From Setophaga petechia (Eukaryota; Chordata; Aves; Passeriformes; Parulidae): a DNA stretch of 64,000 bases. The stretch is from the NCBI GenBank assembly GCA_024362935.1, contig JANCRA010000006.1:29133924-29197923 (forward strand), read 5' to 3'. Positions 55,736 through 64,000 of this stretch are shown here, piece after piece (the stretch's first letter is position 1; every line of letters starts with the position of its first letter). The translations under genes were made by a program, and so were the position numbers. The notes under the pieces are model-generated. The model saw nothing but the letters and a program-made list of their open reading frames with translations, searched no databases and was not told the origin of the DNA.

Positions 55736-57064
55736 CAAGGGCTTTACTGTAAGGAAGAGGGGGGGAAAAAACCCATATTTCAACATGCTTCTTGCTCTGT
55801 CCCTGAGTGCATCCCCCAGGGTGAGAGTGAAGTCAAGAGGCTGCTGTGAAAGGGTTATAGCCGACCTCTGATCACAACCGATTAATGACAGCCCCAGGGA
55901 GCGAAAGCCCTTGAGCTGCCAGGAAGGAGGTGAGCGTGGAAAAGTGGAGAAGTTTTAAATGCAGCAGCCAGAGTCCAAAGTGGAACAACAGCCGAGGAAA
56001 CAGCTGTGCCTGGACACAGCGCAGGAATGGAGGGGATTCATCCACTCCCAGCAGGTTGGATCCAACCCTTCAATCCGCTCTGACCAGACTTGTTGCTCTG
56101 AATTTGCTGGTGAGAATTTGGAGCTTTTAAATTTGTTTGTTCAAATTAAGCAAAAAAATTTTAATGTGAAGGCAGGTTAGTATTGAGCTGCAAGCAGACT
56201 GCAGCAGCATTGTGTGAGGGTGAGGAACACTTGTCAAACCAGGGAAACTGAGGCAGAACACCAGGATGGGGTGGGCAGAGCCAGGACCAGGAGGGACACC
56301 CGCTTCTCCCTGCACCACCAGGCATCCAGCTTTGTGCTGGGCTCAGCAGAAATCTTGGCTTAATGCAATTAAAGGATGAGCAGAGGCGTCTGCAAGAGGC
56401 TGTTTATGAGCACAGAGGAGGGCATGCCGGGAAGATGCTCCATTCCCAGCTCCAACTGCTGCACAGGAGCATGACCCTGGGCCAGGATGTGCATGGCTCG
56501 GATGCTCTCCAGCTTTCCAGCTCTTCCATGAAGGGCTGAGAGCAAATTGGCTGCTAATTCAGACAGGGGCTGGCTGGACTCAGCACTTCAAACTGCGGGA
56601 TGGGTGAGGAAACCCATGCTCCTGCTCCAACAGGTCCAGTTCTGCTTGTTAGACCTTGTCAATAGTTTCCTGTCAAAACCAATTCTCTGTCAAGCAGATG
56701 TTGCTTTTTTGGTTGGGTTTTTATTTTTTCTTTTCTTTTTTTTTTTTTCCTTTTTTTTTTCTTCTTCAGCCAAATTTCTTGCTTTTGGTGCTTGGGGCTT
56801 TGTTTTTCTCCTTGCTTAAAAAAAACAACGTTGAAAACAGGATTGTCAGCTCTTGGAGTCTGAATTTAAAGGCTCAAGCCAGCAAGGTCTCCAAGTGTAT
56901 TTTTGATTTTATGTCAAAAGAAAAAAAATAAAGAGAGGAAGGGAAGAAGGTTTTTAAGAACTGATTGTCATGGTGGAAAAACACATGTTAAAGAATGTCA
57001 GGAAAATTACTGGGGGCCTTTTTTTTTTGTAAGACTCTTTGATGGCTTGTAGTTGTGAGTCTGA
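55736..57064. other. Unique sequence with poly-T tract
   Basis: A poly-T tract of about 60 bases broken by C runs lies at 56710-56770. The phenylalanine-rich open frames over it are artefacts. Nothing else is recognised. Confidence 0.4.
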
Positions 57065-57178
57065 GGGTGGTTCAGACAGAGCAGGGCTTGTGGCTCTTGA
57101 GGTGGTCCTGTGGAGGAGTTGCACTTTGATGCTCCTTCTGGGTCCCTTCCAACTCAGGATATTCTATGATTCTTTGAG
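57065..57178 (+). mobile_element. CR1 LINE 3' tail
   Basis: The segment ends ctgggtcccttccaactcag then gatattctatgattctttga, the standard CR1 end with its ATTCTATG repeat unit. Upstream, ggaggagttgcactttgatg fits the same 3' region. It is 5'-truncated with a loose left limit and no reading frame. Confidence 0.85.
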
Positions 57179-60100
57179 CTTAGGGACAGGGATGGTGGCA
57201 GCCCAGCTCTGGTGACATCTGAGGGTCCCTGTTAGTGTGTCCCACTCCCTGTGCAGGTTATGGGGCCTGCTGCATCTTCTCTGCTCATTCAGTTCAATGG
57301 GCAAAGCTTGCACTCAACATTAAACAGAACAGCTCCTCAACATAGCAAAAAATGGTCTGGCTGGAGAAATGCTGCTTTCTTTGGGAAGCTTTGGATAAAC
57401 TGTACTCTGTCCCATGGGGTTTGGAGCAGACAACCTGGCTGGCAGAGGTGATAGGGAGGTGCTGTCCCACCTGAGGGAGCTCAGTGATGATTTTTGTCCT
57501 TCCCCAGCCCACTGGGTGCCCACCTGCTGCTGTGTGAACATCTGTGGTGTCTCTGGCAGCACGATCCATGGTTTAAGGGTTGATGCTCTGGCTCACTGAT
57601 CTCAGAGCTACATGTGGACGTAACTGACTTACACAAAGGAGCACCACGCTGGGACACAGAGGCTGGAGGGTGCCTTGCTCTGTGAGATGGACAGAGGTGA
57701 GGGAGGCCTGAGGGGATGAGCTGCCCCCAGGCTTGCCAAAGCTTTTGGGTGTTGCCAGAGTTAATGCAGGGCGCGCATGCGCCTCCGGCGTGTGTTTATG
57801 CATGCAAAGAAGTGCCTGCTGGGGAAGGAGTGGAAGGCTTGTGATTTATCATTGCTCTGTAATGGGTGCCTTGCTTCTAGTGAAAGAGGTCAACATCCCT
57901 GAGAGATACCAAACCCCCTCCTTATTAACGTCCTGTTACAGCTAATGGCTTGGGGTAGGGCAAGCAGGTCTTACAAGGAAGGCATTAAAGAACAGCACGA
58001 CTTGGAAGGGAAGCCAAAGAATTTACAGCAATATTTACACAGAGGCTCTCCCCAGAGATAAGGAGGTACACAGTCAGCTCGGGAGATAAGCACAGCTGTG
58101 GGACCAGGCAGAGCAGGCACTGTTGTTTGTGCATCCTGAAGTTCAACGGGATCAGAAGCCAGAGCTGTGTGGTGTGGGAGAGGGGGATGCGAGCAGGACC
58201 ACACACACCAGCTGGGACCTGGCCTCTGGAGATGCAGATGTTGTGTTTGCTCAGGGGCTTGCACTGAGAAATGGGGCCAGCAGTGCTCCCTCTGACCCCT
58301 AGACCTGAGCCCCAAACCTGGGCTTGAAGGTTTGGATTAATGGAAGTTAATGAGTGCAGTGTCCCATCCTGGTGAAGATGTGGAGATCTGGCCCAGGTTC
58401 GTGTCCCTGGCAGCCACCATCTGTCCTGTCCACCACGTGTCACAGGTTGACAGCTGTTTCTCCAGCGGATCCTGCTAATGCAACCCAACTCCATCTCCAA
58501 GAATTCACCTTGATTCCACCTGGGGAGCCCTAGGGACACTTTTCACAGCCCAAAGGGAAAAGGCGAACCTCTACATTTAATTTGAGGTGAGATACAATTT
58601 CTAGACAATCATGTGTCCCAGGACACAGGTTGTACAAGGTCACCCAACCTGAGGAGCAACAGAGAAACTTCATCTCTTTCCTGTCCAGGTGATGTTGCAG
58701 TCAGGTCTCCCCTCCTTAGATCTTTAGCTCTACTTTTCCACCTTTCCTGTTGGCTCTGAGAGATGTGTAGTGCATCTGTGTTCAGTTGTCCCTCTGCTGT
58801 CCTGGCTGAAGATCCCTCAGACCATTCTCAGTCTTCTTCAGCCACTTGCTGCCAAACAAGCCAAAATCTCACATCCTCATCCAGCAAAATCTCCTGAAGA
58901 CAAAAGGAGTTTCCCTTGATTTTTTTTTTCTCATTGACAGCACCAGACTTGGGATCTAGTCATGTGGAGAAACCAAATAAGCCCTGTGCATAAGCCCTTA
59001 CAGGAGAGGCCAGCCTGCTCCTTGCCCCCTTCCTGCATCAACCAGACACCTCCCCTCTCACTCCTGGTTCCTTTATGTGCTCAAATCACCCATGGCCACC
59101 ACATCATCCTGTGCTAGACTACATCTCCACCGTCCTCCCCGGCCCCTAATAGCGCTCGGCCACTGATCTCCGAGCACTCCATCCATCATTTGACTAGCAC
59201 ATTATTTATTTACCATGGGGGAGAGAAAGGAGTTGGGTTGTCTGGAGAACGTATTAAATTTTCATTTGTTCTCATTGATTCCTGAAAGGAAATTGCTGAG
59301 TTATGCCATCAGGTTGGACAATATGGAGAGCATCTACTAGATGGGGGTACTGGGTGTGAAATAGAGGCAGAGTTGCGGTTGTTTTGAATATTAGATGGAA
59401 GTTACGGTGACCATTTAGCTGAGCAACCTGATGAAATGCATCGTCTGCTTCCCTCAGTCTCTGCTGTAGCTGCTTGCCCAGACTCTTCCCAGTTTCCCCT
59501 GCCATATGGGACACACGTGGTGCTGTTTCTTCCTGGCTGCTGGGTGAGGAGCTCTCGCTCGCAGGTTTCCCCACCGGCTCCGAAGCACCGTGCGTGTGCG
59601 TGGGAGCGGCTTCTGGCGAGGGCTCCTTCCCCATCTGCAGGAGCTGCTCGGCCTCTTCCAGCTCATCCCAGCCGGTTTGGAGACAGTTGCCTCACATATT
59701 TCTTCTCCAGGCATGTCTGGGCTCTCTCCCCCTGAATTTCCGCTGTGGTGGTTAGCACGTTATTTATGGCAATTTTTTCCTATTTTTTTTTTAGTATGTA
59801 CTAATATCGTAGGTTGCACAAGAATACTGGCTTTTCCATAGGGCTCCTTGTCATCCAAAAGCTGCTCGTTTTTTCTTTCCCAGCCAGAACTGGCTTCCCA
59901 GCCAACAGTGATGACTATGGTTCAGGTTTTCCATACTTCAAATGATTATCATTCACGTTTTCCGTGCTTTGATGCCCACCAAGGACTGGCTTGGAGTCTC
60001 AGCTGAGCACTGGCTCACATTACCTCATCTAAGTCCCATTTTCTAACCAAGTTAAGCAAAAAGTGTCGTCTGAACCTCATCAAGACACCAGGGTTGCCTT

Positions 60101-60620
60101 AACTTTTGGAAGAAGTCTTTAGTGAAAATGTTGAAATCTCATCTGAACAAGTTGGAGAAGAAATTCTCCTTGGTGAAAAGTCTCACTGCTGGGATTTTTG
60201 AGGACGGACACTATTTTCTGGGTTAAAATGGCCACCTGTGTCTCATGCTGCCTGAGGACTGTGGGCTGGGGAAGTCCCCACATCTCTGAAGAGGTCACCT
60301 CTATCTCTGGCCCCTCTGACCCTGCTTGCTGCCTCAGGTCACAGTAAACCCTTAATTCAGGGAGCCACAATGTAGAAGTGGAATGTTTTTACTGGGGTTT
60401 TATTTTTACAGTCTGGAGGATAATCAGGGGTCCTCGGGTTTCTGTGGGAGTTGAAAGAAAGGACAGAGCAAACTGGCACTGTTCCCAGTCCAAAATGTTT
60501 TCACTAATTGCGTGCAACCTTCCTTACAGGAGAGAGAGGCTGCAAATACCACCGGCGGTTTAATTACCACTGTTGGTTCACGTTGATTTTATTTATGCTG
60601 CTCCCAGAGCTGTGTGTGAG
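57179..60620. other. Mostly unique sequence, no gene seen
   Basis: It contains a GCGCATGCGC palindrome at 57773-57782 and a possible conserved segment near 59110-59290 (ctaatagcgctcggcc, catttgactagcacattatt). Open frames up to 184 codons (57985-58539, minus) overlap others and have no recognisable features. Confidence 0.4.
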
Positions 60621-60623
60621 CAG

Positions 60624-60642
60624 AGAGTGTGTGTGTGTGTGC
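60624..60642. repeat. GT microsatellite, short
   Basis: About eight gt units in gagagtgtgtgtgtgtgtgc. Confidence 0.9.
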
Positions 60643-61059
60643 AAGGTGGGATGCACAGGGAATCATGGATGGCTTGAGCCCTGAGGGAGGGAGCTGAGGA
60701 GCGTGTGTGTGTTTATTTGGAGGGGTGGAGCCTTTCCAGAGAGCCCTGAGGTACCAGGTGGCCGCACCCCAACACCCATGGCAGGTCTGGGTTGGGAAGG
60801 GATGGTGTGACGCTGAATATGGGTGTAGTGGTGAGACCCCTGGATTTCCAGGCCTGTTTCCCAGAAGTGCTTGGCTTAGCCAGCAGGCTGACTCAACTGC
60901 GAGCCCCGTGGTGGATGAGCTCCCCTTGCCATCCTTCTCCTCCTCGAACGCAATGCGCTTCCTCCCCATCCCGGAGGGGGGGAGAGAGCGGCACGGGAGG
61001 AATCCGACACGAGCAGGCTGATGGCTGCCGTCCCAGTGCAGGCTCAGCAAATGGGGCTT

Positions 61060-61340
61060 GTGATGGATGAATGTGCAGGGCAAGAAGTAATAAAATGGGC
61101 CCCAGTCATGTAATCTTCCATTAAAATGAAATGCATACCAGAAATGAGGCATTTCTGCAGCTTGTACCATCTCCCACGGAAGATCATGAATAAAAGAGGC
61201 AAGTGTACTGTTGACAGATGCCGGCATGCATAAAGGACAGTTCCTATAAAGGCAAAGCCCCGGCTAACAGATGGACTAAAGATGTGAGATGCAGGAAGAT
61301 TTACCAGTCTAAATAATTCAAGGGAATGTCGTATGGGGAG
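61060..61340. promoter_or_regulatory. Possible conserved non-coding element
   Basis: The stretch shows gaagtaataaaatgggcccc, tcttccattaaaatgaaatg, ccggcatgcataaaggacag and ctaacagatggactaaag with few repeats and no credible coding frame. Its texture resembles conserved enhancers. The 212-codon minus frame that overlaps it (60589-61227) has no domain. Confidence 0.25.
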
Positions 61341-62159
61341 GCAGTGCTGGAGAGGGGAGCCGGCAGAAGGTACAGATGGAAAGGCAGGCCAGGCCTTTCC
61401 CACAAACCCATTAAGAACGTCGCTTGTCTGAGTGACAGTATGTCGCACAAGGCACCAGCAGAGATGGGTGGATTTGCCTCCAGCACTCCTTCTGCAAGGT
61501 CAGGAGAGGAGGTAATCTCAAAGGTTGCATCTATTTGAGGTTTGCCTCCTGCAGGGCTGCCTTCTCCAGCCTTCCTCCTCTCCCACCTCTTCTACTTTGT
61601 CCCTTCCTCACCTGCTGCTGGGCAGAACGGGAGCACAGAAATGTTTCTGTGGCCACAAGCAGAGGGTAGATGTGGCAAAGGCATTCAGTGCTCCCACTGC
61701 TCTTCTCTGCCTTGCTCAGGTCTCTGGACATCCTTTGGAATTCTAAGGGGCCTGGGGGATAGTGCTGGGTGCCCTGTGTCCATTAAGGGCATTTGGTGGC
61801 TTTATAGAGCTTGGTGGAGAGACATGGCTGTTGCGTGACATTTCCATGCCCTGGTGACGGCAGCTGGAAAAATTTTGTGAATCTCCCTGGCCACTAATAG
61901 TAAGTCTGAGAAGGGCTGGCTGGAGCATTGCAGCGTGTTGGGAGGGCTTTGGCAACACAGGATGCCGGGATAAGCTGATGTAGGAACTGGCACAGAGGAT
62001 GGGGCATTGTGGTGGCTGAGAGCAGGGCAGGGGATGCCCAGGGCCCCTCTCCCACTGTTCCCTGGGAGCCTGGGGCTGGCTTTGGCGAATGTGAGACATT
62101 TTGGGAGAAGAGGGAGGATAAAGGGCAAGATGCAGAGGGTTAGATAGAAGTCAGTGGCA
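61341..62159. other. Unique sequence, no gene seen
   Basis: No gene, tandem repeat or transposon recognised. Confidence 0.4.
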
Positions 62160-62350
62160 GCTGCTTGGCAGAGATTGTGCGCGCTCTCCGCTCGGAGAGG
62201 ACGCCTTCCCCGGGCTCGTCAGCCGTCTGCAGCACGGCGATTAATCATTGGTGTCAGAATCCCTAATCCTATTCAATGGAAAACAAACAGCACGGCATCC
62301 AGCCCTGTGCTGAGCCCAAGCAATTAGCATGTTTACATGGGCTGGGGAAG
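62160..62350. promoter_or_regulatory. Candidate developmental enhancer-like element
   Basis: A CpG-rich start with a perfect inverted repeat (ctctccg at 62184-62190 and cggagag at 62193-62199) is followed by gcgattaatcattgg, ccctaatcctattc, aaaacaaacag and caattagcatgtttacatgg. These include homeodomain (TAAT), OTX/PITX-type (TAATCC) and forkhead (GTTTACA, AACAAACA) cores packed into about 100 bases. This is inference from motifs only. Confidence 0.35.
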
Positions 62351-63880
62351 CTCAACAAAGAGTGGCCAACGGGGGCCACGGGAAATGAACCCTTGTCAGC
62401 CCCTGATGTTCCCAGCGCCTGGGATCCCCAGGCTCTGACTCAGGCCCAGGCTTGGAAATGTGGCTCCAAGCGGTTGGATGCCACCAAAAAATGATTTTTC
62501 TCAATTAGGGCTCAGGTGTCTGTGAGTGTGGGCAGCTGCTGAGGTGGGGGGATGCATCTGGTATGGATGGTCAGCTGGGGAAATAGGGGATCTGGAGGAG
62601 ATTAGGGGTTTGCTCCTGCTTAGGCTTTGAATCAGTTGCAAAAGTAGCAGCCAAAGCCTTTGGAATTCCAGCAAACTCAGCCTTGATGCCAAGCCCTTGT
62701 CCCCATTTCTCCTGTGCCTCTCAGGCCCTCCCCTCTGCAGCTCCATCTCTCTCACTGGAATTATTGTGATGTTTTTGGGGGCTCTGGGTTAGAATTGGGC
62801 TGTGCAGGACCAACAAACCTGCTGTGCTGGCCCTGTCCCTGGGGGCTCAGGTCTCTCACATAGGCTTCAAGGAGGTTTGAGAGGTGGGCTGCAAGGAAAC
62901 ATGCAGGACTAACCAGACATATCTGTCCCTTGTGTGTTCTGTCCCCAGGGCCTTGCAGCAGCCTCAGATGAAAACCTTTCCCAAAACCAAGAGAAACAAA
63001 AAGCTTCCTCATAGTGGATGGAGATACTGAACAGACTGCCCTGCCTGAGCATCTCTGCTCTGGATTATTTAACTGGGTTCTGCAAACATGATTTCAAACA
63101 GCAAACAGCTAAGCAAGGGGAGCAAGACATAACCTTTGTTTCTGCAGGACCTACCAGAAGCTGACAATGTGGGTACGTGGACAATGGGAAAAACAGTTTA
63201 TGTTTTGAGCTTCATGTGACCTCTGGATCTTCTGGGCTTTGGAAGGTGAGAGTGAGACAATCCTCACAAGCACTTGATCCCTCTCGAAATGAAGGGGCTT
63301 TCCTGGGCACACAGCTTTCCCCCTTCCCTCCCAGAAGTGTATCTGATTTTTGGGGGTGGAAAAAAAGAGGATTGATTCAAATAAAAATGTATTTGTATGA
63401 GAAAAATTATTTCCTTCCATGAGTAAACACATAGTTTGAGGCAAATTTATGGCTTTGGCCTGGTCATTAATATCTGGTTGTCAAAAAGTATTGGTTTGAA
63501 CAAAAATATGTTGTAATAAAAATGCATTGTTTTGAAGAAATTTATTGTCCCCATGAAAACCTATTCAATTCAGAAAGATATGTTGATTTCAATGAAAATC
63601 TATTTGTTTTAAGAGACAGAGAGAGGGAAGTTGCACTCAACTGAGAATCAGGGGCTTCTCTCAGTACAGATCTCCCTGCAGTCCATGGCTATTAGGATGG
63701 GGAAAGCTGGAAAATCAACAACTGGGCAGCAAAGGAAACCTGTAGGTCTTTCCTGTGCTCAGTGACCATCTTCCCAGCTGAAGAAAAGTGCCCCAGCTCC
63801 CCTAGGGCAAGGAGTGGGAGGTGGTTGTCTCCATTCCTTATGGATTGGATGGTTTTTCCACAAACAGCTCTCCTCACCCT
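62351..63880. other. Unique sequence, no gene seen
   Basis: A tiny segment at 63148-63172 has a good acceptor (ctttgtttctgcag) and a gtacgt donor, giving a 25-base exon-like piece (DLPEADNV); it is too short to trust. An AT-rich part at 63430-63610 has repeated tttgaa and aaaaatat strings. Confidence 0.35.
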
Positions 63881-63945
63881 GCAGAACTAACCTTTAGATG
63901 ACTTTTAAAGGTCCTTTCCAGCCCAAAGGGATTTATCCAGCCCGT
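63881..63945 (+). mobile_element. Possible degraded CR1 tail
   Basis: tttagatgacttttaaaggt then cctttccagcccaaagggat resembles the CR1 string ttagatgatctttaaggtcccttccaacccaaa. No ATTCTATG tail is visible, so this is a weak call. Confidence 0.45.
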
Positions 63946-64000
63946 GAGGGTCCCAGGGAGTGGCTTCTCATGAGAACCCACTTACAGCTGGAAAGGCGTA

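Noticed and set aside
56230..56260. MIR-like string gggaaactgaggcagaacac
   Set aside because: It is too short; no further MIR core follows.
56547..56931. Phe-rich membrane-like frame
   Set aside because: It is a translation of the poly-T tract and not a membrane protein.
60589..61227. 212-codon open frame on the minus strand
   Set aside because: It spans a GT microsatellite (HTHTLSAHT-like end) and a motif-rich non-coding segment, with no domain.
1..64000. Complete provirus with gag, pol or env
   Set aside because: No LTR pair encloses retroviral coding sequence, and no polymerase or envelope motifs were seen in any frame.

Overview
This window looks like nuclear DNA from a songbird-like bird. 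The evidence is the repeat content: 3'-anchored CR1 LINE tails ending in a TTCTATGATT-like tail, many short solo endogenous-retrovirus LTRs, a few old MIR/CORE-SINE relics, and no Alu, B1 or mammalian L1 sequence. I see no operons, no bacterial-style genes, no rRNA, tRNA or CRISPR. No complete protein-coding gene can be supported. The longest open frames (about 210 codons) look like chance frames. The window is best read as intergenic or large-intron sequence.

Layout. 1-17.2 kb is a dense nest of seven related solo LTRs of 386-463 bp. Six have recognisable 6-bp target-site duplications (four exact, two with one mismatch), which points to class II (ERVK-like) integrations. One of them splits a CR1 tail. 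The same stretch holds a mosaic of local duplications (3.1-3.84 kb), a 115-bp segment repeated 2.75 kb apart (12.7 and 15.4 kb), and a long TA-rich tract (13.6-13.8 kb). 17.4-18.5 kb carries a 28-bp minisatellite of about 14 units and a 40-bp-period repeat inside an older LTR. 18.9-22.0 kb holds three more LTRs, two of them in tandem. 22-29.7 kb is mostly unique, with possible conserved non-coding sequence around 24.8-25.3 kb. 29.7-31.7 kb has an ERVK-like LTR, a GGAT microsatellite and an ERVL-like LTR. 32-45.8 kb is mainly unique. 45.9-51 kb has three LTRs, the last one (6-bp duplication cccatg) abutting a GC-rich block. 51-64 kb is mostly unique, with a 136-bp tandem duplication, an old MIR, a CR1 tail and several homeodomain-rich segments that look like developmental enhancers.

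Possible exons. A few segments have good splice sites and open frames. The best are 23229-23367 and 39366-39435 on the + strand. Their splice phases fit each other and they read as protein-like sequence, but I do not recognise the product and two short exons are weak evidence.

Nothing here forms a gene system in the prokaryotic sense. What is unusual is the crowd of solo LTRs, the local duplication mosaics and the tandem repeats, several of which grew inside LTRs.
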